Shown piece after piece: positions 1 to 6,457 of a stretch of 12,101 bases of DNA. The stretch is from ASMP01 sp041484115 (lineage in GTDB: Archaea; Nanobdellota; Nanobdellia; Pacearchaeales; GW2011-AR1). Made by a program: the position numbers and the translations under genes. The notes beneath the pieces were generated by a model. That model did not search any database, was not told where the DNA came from, and saw nothing but the letters and a program-made list of their open reading frames with translations. The DNA is taken from NCBI GenBank assembly GCA_041484115.1, contig JBGPHA010000013.1, positions 1 through 12,101 on the forward strand, written 5' to 3'. The first letter of the stretch is position 1, and the number at the start of each line of letters is the position of its first letter.

Positions 1-328
1 TCAAAATTTTTTCTTTATCTTTTTCATCAAGATCGCTTAAAATAGAATCATACCAAGTAGCTAATTCAAGAGGCATATATTTTCCTCTTTTCTCTTCGAA
101 TTTCTGATTATAAATTCCTATTGCGGTCTTAATTCCATCTTCAGATGCATAAGTTCCTCGTATGAAACCTAAAGCTTCCTCACCAAGACCGAGTCCTTCT
201 TTTCCAGCAAGCAATTCAAGTGCACCAGGAACATATCTAGAACTTTCTTCAGATTGAAGTAGGCGTGCTGCTAATCCACCATATTGATATTTTTCAAAAT
301 TTAGTGAGACTCTTTCTCTTTCTGTCAT
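1..328 (-). CDS. Unknown protein, N-terminal 109 residues (runs off left edge)
   Basis: Reading the minus strand from the ATG at 328 gives 109 open codons to the window edge. The TGA-like triplet at bases 1-3 is out of frame, so the gene continues outside. The protein starts MTERERVSLNFEKYQYGG and is mostly polar and probably helical, with a Gly/Leu-rich stretch (LLAGKEGLGLGEEALGF) around residues 38-54. There is no signal peptide, membrane segment or Cys cluster in the visible part, and I do not recognise the family. The start is supported by a TATA box centred about 25 bases upstream, which would give a leaderless message. It lies downstream of the uL16 gene but has its own promoter. Confidence 0.7.
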   Translation of the reverse strand, partial: MTERERVSLNFEKYQYGGLAARLLQSEESSRYVPGALELLAGKEGLGLGEEALGFIRGTYASEDGIKTAIGIYNQKFEEKRGKYMPLELATWYDSILSDLDEKDKEKIL

Positions 329-349
329 ATTTTTTTCAACAAATCTTTA

Positions 350-357
350 TTTATAAA
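350..357 (-). promoter_or_regulatory. TATA box of the left-edge gene
   Basis: TTTATAAA (self-complementary) is centred about 25 bases before the ATG at 328. That spacing puts the transcription start at or next to the start codon, as in leaderless archaeal messages. It lies in the 45-base gap after the uL16 stop codon. Confidence 0.6.
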
Positions 358-373
358 TGTTTCCTTCTTGTTA

Positions 374-928
374 CTACTTAGTAATTACTTCTGGTTTTCT
401 GAACTCGTAAACTATCTTGGCTCTGCAAGGAAGTTTAGGTTTTACTCTCTTCAGTATTTCTCTCACTGTCTGTGTGGCTTTTTCGCTCATGGTTGCAATC
501 ATAAATATTCCGCTTCCTTCCTTTACCAGAGCAGCTTTTCCAGCAGATTTTCCGTAAGAGAGCTGCATTCCTGATGACATTCTGTCTGCCCCTGCTCCTG
601 TAAGCATTTTGTTCTCTCTCTGTATATGATGGGGAAAGGGGATAACTTTGAAAAAATACTGTCCTGGGAGCTCTGTATCTAATTGCTTGTCGATGTACTG
701 TCTAGAAGCCTCTAACGCATTGTGCCTTATCTGAGCACTTTCTTCAGCAACCATGGTCAGAACATGAGGAAGCTTTCCTTGGCTAAGCAATGGCCAAGAT
801 CCCATTGAGAATTTGACAATAGATTGAGGAGGAACTGTCTTTATGTAAGACTTCCCTTTCTTGCTGCTTATCCTTGTGTAAGGAACAGTGTGTTTCTTGG
901 TATATGATGATGCTTTTCTTAATGCCAT
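374..928 (-). CDS. rpl10e: Large-subunit ribosomal protein uL16 (archaeal L10e)
   Basis: This 184-residue protein is the archaeal/eukaryotic form of uL16 (L10e), which sits near the A-site and the peptidyl-transferase centre of the large subunit. It has the family start MALRKASSY followed by PYTRIS. Later landmarks are an HNALEASRQYIDKQL helix and the FFKVIPFPHHIQRENKM segment, then AGADRMSSGMQLSYGKSAGKAA, which covers the basic loop region, and a C-terminal beta section. Length is normal for the family (about 170-180). It starts 1 base after the eL33 stop codon (TAAAATG junction) and has no clear Shine-Dalgarno sequence, so it is probably co-transcribed and translationally coupled with eL33. 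Termination is at TAG. Confidence 0.96.
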   Translation of the reverse strand: MALRKASSYTKKHTVPYTRISSKKGKSYIKTVPPQSIVKFSMGSWPLLSQGKLPHVLTMVAEESAQIRHNALEASRQYIDKQLDTELPGQYFFKVIPFPHHIQRENKMLTGAGADRMSSGMQLSYGKSAGKAALVKEGSGIFMIATMSEKATQTVREILKRVKPKLPCRAKIVYEFRKPEVITK

Positions 929-929
929 T

Positions 930-1184
930 TTATTTTATCTCAACATCTGTAGTAACTGCCTGTCCTGGCAATCCTTTTTCAAAAATAGCGCGGACAAGTC
1001 CTTTATTTCCATGTGGTCCTGAAATTTTCCCTCTGATTATTTTTCCTGCAGGGGATTTCCATGAGACTTCTTTTCCAAATAATTTTTCTGCTTCTTCTCT
1101 GTTTTTTGAACCAAAATCCAATAAGAAGTGTCTTTCATGTACTGTATTTACTCCTCTTCTAAATTGAATTACTTTTCCTTTCAT
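930..1184 (-). CDS. rpl35ae: Large-subunit ribosomal protein eL33 (L35Ae)
   Basis: This small ribosomal protein is shared by archaea and eukaryotes but absent from bacteria. Family signs are the opening MKGKVIQFRRG, the central EEAEKLFGKEVSWKSPAGK, and the ending ISGPHGNKGLVRAIF followed by KGLPGQA. I chose the ATG at 1184 (84 residues) over the in-frame TTG at 1196. The ATG gives the conserved N-terminus, and a TTTAAAAA box is centred about 25 bases upstream, consistent with a leaderless message. The stop codon is 1 base from the uL16 start, so the two form a ribosomal operon. Confidence 0.93.
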   Translation of the reverse strand: MKGKVIQFRRGVNTVHERHFLLDFGSKNREEAEKLFGKEVSWKSPAGKIIRGKISGPHGNKGLVRAIFEKGLPGQAVTTDVEIK

Positions 1185-1205
1185 AGAAGTTAACAAGAAA
1201 ATTAG

Positions 1206-1213
1206 TTTTTAAA
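1206..1213 (-). promoter_or_regulatory. TATA box of the eL33-uL16 operon
   Basis: TTTAAAAA on the minus strand is centred about 25 bases before the eL33 ATG at 1184. It lies just beyond the stop codon of the upstream small gene (1219), so the ribosomal pair can be transcribed independently of the genes before it. Confidence 0.55.
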
Positions 1214-1218
1214 GGTTT

Positions 1219-1509
1219 TTAATAAATGAGATCTTCAAGATATTTTGGAGCACAGGGAGGAAGGTCATATTCCTCAAGAGAACCTATGTTGTAAGCTTTA
1301 TTCAAAATTCTTCTTAAGTTGTCTAAATAAGAAAAAAAACCATTCGGATGGTTTAATGGCATAACAATTTCTGAGTTAGTATCGGGCTCAGTATAATCAT
1401 CAAGATCATCTGAATCTAATACTTCATAATTATTTCCTTCATTTCCTATGAGATGTGCCACTCCTCTTTCAACTTTCTCCAAATCTCTCAATATGTACTC
1501 TCTGCTCAT
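1219..1509 (-). CDS. Small unknown protein, second of two tandem paralogues
   Basis: This 96-residue acidic soluble protein has no recognised family. It is clearly related to the gene before it (1511-1813). Both share an opening of type M-x-R-E...DL-x-K-V, an N-E...N-[FY]-[DE]-V segment near residues 23-30, and a C-terminal block of N-G-x-F-x-x-Y (here x varies), L-x-K-A, G-S-L, L-P, A-P and Y-L-E-[DE]-L with identical spacing. The last 41 residues align without gaps at about 19 identities. The middle section, rich in Asp/Thr here, differs most. There are no membrane segments and a single Cys near residue 86. It begins 1 base after the stop of its paralogue, so it belongs to the nucleotidyltransferase operon. 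It may be a dimer partner or adaptor of that protein (inference). Confidence 0.82.
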   Translation of the reverse strand: MSREYILRDLEKVERGVAHLIGNEGNNYEVLDSDDLDDYTEPDTNSEIVMPLNHPNGFFSYLDNLRRILNKAYNIGSLEEYDLPPCAPKYLEDLIY

Positions 1510-1510
1510 T

Positions 1511-1813
1511 TTAAATTTCCACTAACTCCTCCAGATATTCTGGCGCACCTCGTGGCAGTTCATCTTCAGAAAGACTTCCTGTCTCAAGGGCTTTTTCTAA
1601 AACAGTTTTTATTCTAAGATAATACATAAATAATCCGTTAGAATTTTCTATAGGACGAACAAAACCACCCTCTTCTTGATCAAACCAAAAAAAAGGCATT
1701 AAATAATCTGTGCTCGGGCCTGTCACATCAAAATTTCTGTTTTCATTTTCACTTAAATATCTTATATAACTTTTTACTTTAGCCAAATCTCCTTCTAATT
1801 TTTCCCTGTTCAT
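1511..1813 (-). CDS. Small unknown protein, first of two tandem paralogues
   Basis: This 100-residue soluble acidic protein has no recognised family. The N-terminal half is helical (EKLEGDLAKVKSYIRYLSE) and is followed by an aromatic patch (LMPFFWFDQEEGGF, residues 38-51). The C-terminal block, with NG at 59-60, GSL at 79-81, LP at 86-87, AP at 90-91 and YLEEL at 93-97, is shared with its tandem paralogue at exactly the same spacing. It starts 1 base after the nucleotidyltransferase stop codon (TAAAATG), so it is very probably translated from the same message. It has no Cys or His cluster and no catalytic motif I can identify. Confidence 0.82.
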   Translation of the reverse strand: MNREKLEGDLAKVKSYIRYLSENENRNFDVTGPSTDYLMPFFWFDQEEGGFVRPIENSNGLFMYYLRIKTVLEKALETGSLSEDELPRGAPEYLEELVEI

Positions 1814-1814
1814 T

Positions 1815-3659
1815 TTAAAGAATTATCTCGAAATCACCGAGCTCTCTCCTTACAAGTTCAAAAATCCTTGGATTTACTTCTAATGATTTTGAAAGTTTTT
1901 GTTGTTGTACGCACTCTGAAACTTCTTTCATGCTGGAATCCTCGATTTTATCTGTGAGTTTTTTTATTTTTTCTCCTTCAAAAAGGAAACTGACTCCGTT
2001 ACAATGAAGTAGCTCTGCTATCGTTTGTTTTCCCTCTTTCTGATATCTTAACCTCATCCTAGCTTTCTCCATAGTCATGAGATCACTTCTCTGAGAGTAG
2101 TCTATTAGGTCATTTATCAAGATGGATGTATTTTTCCTAGCTTCATCAACTTTTCTAGAATCCATTTTCCCTTTTTTGAACTCTGTTTTTGTAGTTATAA
2201 CATCTCTTAAAATCTTCAGGTGATTCTGAGTGAATTTTCCTTCTTTCACAAGTTTTTCAAAATCCTGGACAATTCCAGTCTGTGCTTTTTTTCCTAAAAT
2301 AGCTTCTAATAGATTGAATACATCTTGGTAAATTTGCTCTATGGTTTTTTCCTGTGCCCTTTTTTCTATTTGCTTCCTAAGTTCTTGCAGCCTTTTTAGG
2401 TAGTCTTCTGTATCAGAAAGCATCTTGTCCAAGTCTGCACCTTTAATCTCTTTAAGTTTTTCGTGCTCAAAGTCCTTGTATGCTTGAATTATATTTTCAA
2501 GAATAGTGATATATTTTTTTTCAAGCATCTTCTCTTTATCGACAAATATCTTTTTCATGTCGCTTGCTGTCTGTTTTGGAGTTGGGGGAGCTAGGCCATA
2601 AAGCATGAGCAATGCCTGACTAGGAGTTGTAATACTCCAATAAATATCATGAACAAGAATATCAAGGAGAGCTTGTTTTGCCCTTTTCACTGATTTGTCT
2701 CCCATTGACATGAACATATCTATTGCTTCAGGACTTGGCTTTAATCTCCCCATCTTCAAAAGAGCTTTCCAGGGAAGGAAGGTTCCTCTATCATAAAGGG
2801 GGACTCCATCACGGATAAAAGTGAACATGACAGGATGCGCATCTTTTACAGATTCCCAAAAATCAGTTAACAGATAAACCTGGACATTCAGAATGTTTTT
2901 CTTTACCCCTGCAAGGGCCGTGGCTTCTGAAATATACTGAAAAATCATGCTTCTCAATCTTTCTTTTAATTCAAGTCTTGGCATTCTTTTTACGTCTGTG
3001 TCATTGATAATGATAAAAACATCCACATCAGATTCTTTTGTAGTATCTCCTCTAACCATGCTTCCTGCAATAACATAAGAAACGACATATTTGTCAAATT
3101 TTTGGAGTACAAGAGCTTTATGAATTTCTGCAACTCTCAAAGATTCCAGAATTCCTTTATCATATAGAGGATAAGACATACCTATTGCAGAAACGAGTTC
3201 AAATTTGCTGTCCAAGCATGCTTCCCAAATATCTACCGGAGTTTTCAAGTAAACCCAAACTTCTTTTTTTACCTTGTCAATTTCAGCTATCAGCTCTTTT
3301 TTCATTTTAGGAATTTCTTTGAATTTTTCTTCAGGAACGATTATATAAAGATGGTTTTTTTTCTGCAACTTCTGAAGCTCTTCAGCTGGAATTCCTTCCC
3401 CCAATTCATCTTCTACGAATAACTTTATGGTCTGGGGAGCAAGTATCCCTATAGCTTGAACAAATGGGTATTTTCTGACGATTGCAGCCTTTATCTTGTC
3501 AAATTCTTTCTTAGTCTTCTCCATTTCTTTCTGCAGTTGCTCTGTTCCTTCAGGAAGAATAGGTTTTTTTGCAGAGTATTTTGTATCTAAATCCATTCCA
3601 GGGATTTCTTGATTTTCCTTTTCTTTGTCGTCTGTTTGTCTCATTTTATCTGTTTTCAT
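1815..3659 (-). CDS. Nucleotidyltransferase-fold protein with duplicated NTase domain and helical HEPN-like tail
   Basis: This 614-residue soluble protein has a charged, disordered N-terminus (1-40). Residues about 62-185 look like a degenerate nucleotidyltransferase (NTase) copy. Residues about 188-303 form a second copy with the motif GS (199-200) followed by S-D-V-D (210-213), typical of minimal (MNT-type) nucleotidyltransferases. The copies share V-x-V-Y-L, a W-E pair and a PLYD[KR]G motif; W145 to P164 and W268 to P287 are both 19 residues apart. The first copy has no GS or DxD. In the second, the strand that usually carries the third carboxylate reads NVQVYL, so catalysis is uncertain. 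Residues about 310-435 (DIYWSITTPSQALLMLYG) and 440-540 are helical and resemble HEPN partners, but no clear R-x4-6-H motif is seen. MNT and HEPN proteins are often toxin-antitoxin pairs; here they would be fused. The substrate is unknown. Confidence 0.85.
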   Translation of the reverse strand: MKTDKMRQTDDKEKENQEIPGMDLDTKYSAKKPILPEGTEQLQKEMEKTKKEFDKIKAAIVRKYPFVQAIGILAPQTIKLFVEDELGEGIPAEELQKLQKKNHLYIIVPEEKFKEIPKMKKELIAEIDKVKKEVWVYLKTPVDIWEACLDSKFELVSAIGMSYPLYDKGILESLRVAEIHKALVLQKFDKYVVSYVIAGSMVRGDTTKESDVDVFIIINDTDVKRMPRLELKERLRSMIFQYISEATALAGVKKNILNVQVYLLTDFWESVKDAHPVMFTFIRDGVPLYDRGTFLPWKALLKMGRLKPSPEAIDMFMSMGDKSVKRAKQALLDILVHDIYWSITTPSQALLMLYGLAPPTPKQTASDMKKIFVDKEKMLEKKYITILENIIQAYKDFEHEKLKEIKGADLDKMLSDTEDYLKRLQELRKQIEKRAQEKTIEQIYQDVFNLLEAILGKKAQTGIVQDFEKLVKEGKFTQNHLKILRDVITTKTEFKKGKMDSRKVDEARKNTSILINDLIDYSQRSDLMTMEKARMRLRYQKEGKQTIAELLHCNGVSFLFEGEKIKKLTDKIEDSSMKEVSECVQQQKLSKSLEVNPRIFELVRRELGDFEIIL

Positions 3660-3690
3660 TTTTTATTGTATTTTATTAAATTTTTTTGTT

Positions 3691-3698
3691 ATTATAAA
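3691..3698 (-). promoter_or_regulatory. Probable TATA box of the nucleotidyltransferase operon
   Basis: TTTATAAT on the minus strand lies in the 52-base gap between the kinase stop and the nucleotidyltransferase ATG at 3659. Its centre is about 35 bases before the ATG, giving a short leader of roughly 10 bases. The operon could therefore be expressed independently of the kinase gene. Confidence 0.45.
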
Positions 3699-3711
3699 GG
3701 TTTTTAGTTGT

Positions 3712-5793
3712 TTAATTTTGAATCATATGCCCGCCGCTCCTTACTCTGTCCGCTGTAGGTAATTCTTTTTCCAATCCAACATTGTATTGAGAATAAGGAA
3801 CTTTTGTTCCGTCGATTAATATTTCTCCCTGATAGATACCTAGAGATGAACTTATTAATGCTCCAAGAAGAGGCTTTACCTTCTCTTCAGATGTTGCTAT
3901 TATTTTCAAAGTCGTGTCTCCATAAGTATCAACCTTACCATAATAATTTTTTTTATAATAAACTTCAATATTGTCTCCAACAAATTTTCTTTTCAAGAAT
4001 TTCTTTTCTAATCCAAGTTGAATTAAAACTTTATTTAGATTATTATGGGGGTCTTCAACTCTCAATTCAACATGTCTCTCAGGTTCAACTTTCCTTTCCA
4101 GTCCTTGAGAAACTCTTGCTTCACGAATCCAGGAATCCATTTCTCTTGCCTCTTTGAGAAGCTTTCTTTTCTTTACGTATATGTTTATTCTTGGGCCGGC
4201 GATTACCCCGAGAACGGTATGTCCCAGAATCCATGGGAAAAATTCTGAAGCAGATCCAAAGGGCAAAAAACCGCTATGGAGGATTTGAAGGGCATAAGAA
4301 GATAAGAATCCACCGATACTACCTCCTATAGCTCCATTAATTCCCGCATGAGAATTATTTCCGAATTCAAAATCCCTTTTCTGCATTCCAAAAACATCAA
4401 GCAATTCTGCTCTTCTTTGATTGTATTGCTGTTTTGCTTTTTCAAAAGAATCTTTATCATAGAGTGTGCTCTCAAAAATAAGTGCGTCATTTGCATCTCC
4501 TTTTATAAAATCAGAATGTTTTGGTTTCTTTTCTCTCAAAATTCCTTCTAAGCTCTTTTTTCCATCAATAACATCCTGCAAAACTGGATGCTTTTTTGCT
4601 GCATACTGGAGATAAGCCAGAGTTAATTCATTATGGTTAGCATCTTGAAATCTAATTCTTTCCAATGCTTTATTAACATTATCTCGTTTCAATACTGAAA
4701 CCTGGTCACCTATATGAAGGCCTATTGTTCCAAACCCATTTCTAAGATCATATTCAGTTATTTTTATTCCATTACTATTATCAACAACTTTAGCAACTCC
4801 AAGTTTTTTTTCTCCAGCTCTCTCAGACAAATTTCCTTGCAAAGAGATTCCTAATTCATTGTAAAAATCCCTAACTGTTCTGTATCTTTGCGCTGGATTT
4901 TCATTTGTTGCTCTTTCAAGGACAGCAATTATTTTTGCAGGAATGTTCATATTTTCAAAATCTTTTTTTGTTGGCTGGCCTTCTGTTTCTATAAATGATT
5001 TCCCAAGAAGAATAAATTGTCCAACTTTTCCAAGACTGTAAATATCAGCTCTGCTATCAAAATCTTTTCCCTCTGTAACTTCTGGAGCTGTGAAATGTTG
5101 GGTATACATCTGAGTTCTTAACAGCGTTCTCCCTGTTGAAGGATTTGTGGATGTAGCCCAATCCATCAGTATAGGCTCTCCATTAATCATTATATTTCCA
5201 GGATTAATATCTCTGTGGACAACTGGTTTAACACCGTTGCTTTCATGAGCATATTGAAGTGGTTCAGATAATCCTTTCATAATTGCTAAAGCTTTTTCAA
5301 ATACTGGAGTATAGTTTGGATCAAGAACTTCTTGTTCAAGAGTTCTTCCAGGAAGAGGTTCAAATACAGCCACAGGAGTTTTAATAAAAGATCCAGTTGT
5401 TCCATACTGAACAAGTGTAGGCAATCCTCTTATTCCATCCTTGTTCGCTCTTTCCAAGAATCTTATTTCACGTCCAGCTCTTTTCTCTTCATGAAGAATT
5501 TCATCCCAATCTCCTGGTTTTTCTGCTGCAGAATATATTTTAAGAACAACATCTAATCCATCCTCTTTTCTTCTAGCTCTGTAAACCGTTCCCTGTCCTC
5601 CATTTTCAGTATGAGCAAGTTTTTCTCCAATTTCATATTGTCCGAGAATATCTCCTTCTCTATATTCCAAATTTCTATTTTCACTTCTTTGTGTTGAGGG
5701 GGCAATCAGAGATTGGGAAGGCTTTGGTAAACTTGATGATTCTTCATCTGACGATGTTACCCATTTAATGCTCTTTAGGCCTTTTTTATTCAT
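3712..5793 (-). CDS. Hanks-type Ser/Thr protein kinase with membrane hairpin and unknown C-terminal domain
   Basis: This 693-residue protein is a eukaryotic-like protein kinase. The N-terminus (1-45) is Ser/Pro-rich. The kinase domain (about 50-315) has a glycine-rich loop GGQGTVY (65-71), the ATP-binding lysine K85, catalytic loop HRDINPGN (193-200), metal-binding D211 in DWA instead of DFG, APE (236-238) and DIYSLG (250-255). All core catalytic residues are present, so it is probably active. Residues about 320-475 match nothing I know. Two hydrophobic segments (about 484-506, glycine-rich, and 518-540) form a likely hairpin, followed by KKRK, which places both ends in the cytoplasm. A soluble domain of about 120 residues follows (570-693). 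The start overlaps the RHH gene stop as ATGA, with a GGAG site 8 bases upstream. The target is unknown. Confidence 0.93.
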   Translation of the reverse strand: MNKKGLKSIKWVTSSDEESSSLPKPSQSLIAPSTQRSENRNLEYREGDILGQYEIGEKLAHTENGGQGTVYRARRKEDGLDVVLKIYSAAEKPGDWDEILHEEKRAGREIRFLERANKDGIRGLPTLVQYGTTGSFIKTPVAVFEPLPGRTLEQEVLDPNYTPVFEKALAIMKGLSEPLQYAHESNGVKPVVHRDINPGNIMINGEPILMDWATSTNPSTGRTLLRTQMYTQHFTAPEVTEGKDFDSRADIYSLGKVGQFILLGKSFIETEGQPTKKDFENMNIPAKIIAVLERATNENPAQRYRTVRDFYNELGISLQGNLSERAGEKKLGVAKVVDNSNGIKITEYDLRNGFGTIGLHIGDQVSVLKRDNVNKALERIRFQDANHNELTLAYLQYAAKKHPVLQDVIDGKKSLEGILREKKPKHSDFIKGDANDALIFESTLYDKDSFEKAKQQYNQRRAELLDVFGMQKRDFEFGNNSHAGINGAIGGSIGGFLSSYALQILHSGFLPFGSASEFFPWILGHTVLGVIAGPRINIYVKKRKLLKEAREMDSWIREARVSQGLERKVEPERHVELRVEDPHNNLNKVLIQLGLEKKFLKRKFVGDNIEVYYKKNYYGKVDTYGDTTLKIIATSEEKVKPLLGALISSSLGIYQGEILIDGTKVPYSQYNVGLEKELPTADRVRSGGHMIQN

Positions 5794-5930
5794 TTTCCCT
5801 TCTCCTTTAATATTTTATTTAAGCTGAATTCAATAGCATGAGATTTATTTCTAAAAGTTCCTTCTTTTATTACTTTATCAAGCAATTCAACCATTTTTTC
5901 TTCAATTGTTATGCTTAGTTTCTGTTTCAT
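5790..5930 (-). CDS. Ribbon-helix-helix (CopG/Arc-type) DNA-binding protein, 46 residues
   Basis: This short protein, MKQKLSITIEEKMVELLDKV and onward, fits the RHH fold. It has an N-terminal strand (KLSITI, residues 4-9), helix one (about 10-23), a turn around GTFRNKS, then helix two (SHAIEFSLNKILKEK). RHH proteins bind DNA as dimers through the strand. It contains essentially only the DNA-binding unit, with no long C-terminal tail such as many antitoxins have. Its TGA overlaps the kinase ATG (ATGA, 4 bases), so the two are translationally coupled. A perfect inverted repeat overlaps its own promoter, which suggests autoregulation of the RHH-kinase operon. It could be a simple repressor or the DNA-binding half of a toxin-antitoxin-like pair (inference). 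Confidence 0.85.
   Translation of the reverse strand: MKQKLSITIEEKMVELLDKVIKEGTFRNKSHAIEFSLNKILKEKGK
5802..5805 (-). promoter_or_regulatory. Ribosome binding site of the kinase gene
   Basis: GGAG on the minus strand lies 8 bases before the kinase ATG, inside the last codons of the RHH gene. Most other genes here lack a clear Shine-Dalgarno sequence, so this site supports both the chosen kinase start and coupled reinitiation. Confidence 0.5.
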
Positions 5931-5934
5931 AGTG

Positions 5935-5959
5935 TAAAGTAGTGTGAAATCCTACTTTA
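5935..5959. promoter_or_regulatory. Inverted-repeat operator candidate before the RHH-kinase operon
   Basis: TAAAGTAG (5935-5942) and CTACTTTA (5952-5959) are perfect 8-base inverted arms with a 9-base spacer. The right arm overlaps the TATA box at 5956-5963, and the left arm ends 5 bases before the RHH ATG at 5930, so a bound protein would block TBP/RNA polymerase. A partly overlapping direct repeat is also visible: AGTGTAAAGT (5931-5940) and AGTGTGAAAT (5941-5950), 8 of 10 identical. The RHH protein is the natural candidate ligand (inference). Confidence 0.55.
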
Positions 5960-5963
5960 TAAA
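5956..5963 (-). promoter_or_regulatory. TATA box of the RHH-kinase operon
   Basis: TTTATAAA is centred about 29 bases before the RHH ATG at 5930, so the message would have no leader or one of a few bases. It overlaps one arm of the inverted repeat. Confidence 0.55.
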
Positions 5964-6024
5964 TATTATCTTTTGTTGTCATTTTAAAATTAATACTCTC
6001 TTTCTTTTAGAGACTAAAGAAAAA

Positions 6025-6031
6025 CTTAAAA
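6025..6031 (+). promoter_or_regulatory. TATA-like box of tRNA-Val
   Basis: CTTAAAA is centred about 28 bases before the tRNA-Val 5' end, matching the spacing of the tRNA-Gly box downstream. The rest of the stretch between the RHH start and this tRNA shows no gene. Confidence 0.4.
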
Positions 6032-6055
6032 GCGGTTTTTTCTATCTAAAAGGAA

Positions 6056-6126
6056 GGTCCATTAGTCTAATGGCAGAACACCTCGTTTACACCGAGGAAG
6101 CGTAGGTCCGATTCCTACATGGACCA
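6056..6126 (+). tRNA. tRNA-Val (anticodon TAC)
   Basis: The acceptor stem GGTCCAT pairs with ATGGACC (6119-6125), followed by discriminator A. The anticodon stem CCTCG/CGAGG encloses the loop TTTACAC, with anticodon TAC at 6088-6090, which reads GUA codons. The T arm GTAGG/CCTAC encloses TCCGATT. The D stem (GTCT against GAAC) has one C-A mismatch. There is no intron and no encoded CCA. The 3' end lies 9 bases before the start of a small membrane-protein gene. Confidence 0.93.
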
Positions 6127-6135
6127 TTTATAAAA

Positions 6136-6423
6136 ATGAAGATAAAGGATTATATAAAATATCTGAAAAATAACCCAAAAGGATATTGGTTCAAGCGTAA
6201 GATTTATGGGTGGGGATGGGTTCCTGTAAAATGGCAGGGCTGGGTTTTCTTGTTAGTTTGGGCTGTATTATTCACTCAGTTCTTTACCATAATTGACAAA
6301 AGCTCTAACTCGGTCAGCGATACCCTAATAGGAATGGTTACTCCAACTATCTTATTGCTTATTTTACTCTTTTTGGTTTGTTATGGAACCGGAGAAAAAC
6401 CGAGATGGAGCTGGGGAAAATAA
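6136..6423 (+). CDS. Small two-helix membrane protein of unknown function
   Basis: This 95-residue protein has a basic aromatic N-terminus (NNPKGYWFKRKIYGWGWVPV, residues 13-32) and two hydrophobic segments (about 35-54 and 66-84). It ends CYGTGEKPRWSWGK. The pattern of WFKRK...YGWGW...W.GW with a GEKPRW-type tail resembles a widespread family of small uncharacterised inner-membrane proteins in bacteria and archaea (from memory). The charges place both ends on the cytoplasmic side. No function can be given. The ATG lies 9 bases after tRNA-Val with no room for its own promoter, so it is probably expressed from the tRNA transcript. Confidence 0.85.
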   Translation: MKIKDYIKYLKNNPKGYWFKRKIYGWGWVPVKWQGWVFLLVWAVLFTQFFTIIDKSSNSVSDTLIGMVTPTILLLILLFLVCYGTGEKPRWSWGK

Positions 6424-6425
6424 AA

Positions 6426-6434
6426 TTTTAAAAA
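6426..6434 (+). promoter_or_regulatory. TATA box of tRNA-Gly
   Basis: TTTTAAAAA is centred about 28 bases before the tRNA-Gly 5' end. It directly follows the stop codon of the membrane-protein gene. Confidence 0.45.
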
Positions 6435-6457
6435 CAGCATAGAATTCTGTAAAACAA

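Noticed and set aside
874..1167. Open frame of 97 codons on the plus strand
   Set aside because: It lies antisense to the start of uL16 and most of eL33, both of which are clear ribosomal proteins, and the translation looks random.
1184..1196. Upstream TTG start for eL33 (four extra residues)
   Set aside because: The ATG at 1184 gives the conserved N-terminus and the correct TATA spacing; the TTG would leave only about 13 bases from the box.
3804..4551. Three plus-strand open frames over the kinase C-terminal half
   Set aside because: They are antisense to a continuous kinase reading frame, with Phe/Ser/Leu-rich low-quality translations and no promoter.
3712..5930. HipBA-like toxin-antitoxin module
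   Set aside because: The kinase has Hanks-type motifs (HRD, APE, DxYSLG), not a HipA fold, and the DNA-binding partner is RHH rather than a HipB helix-turn-helix.
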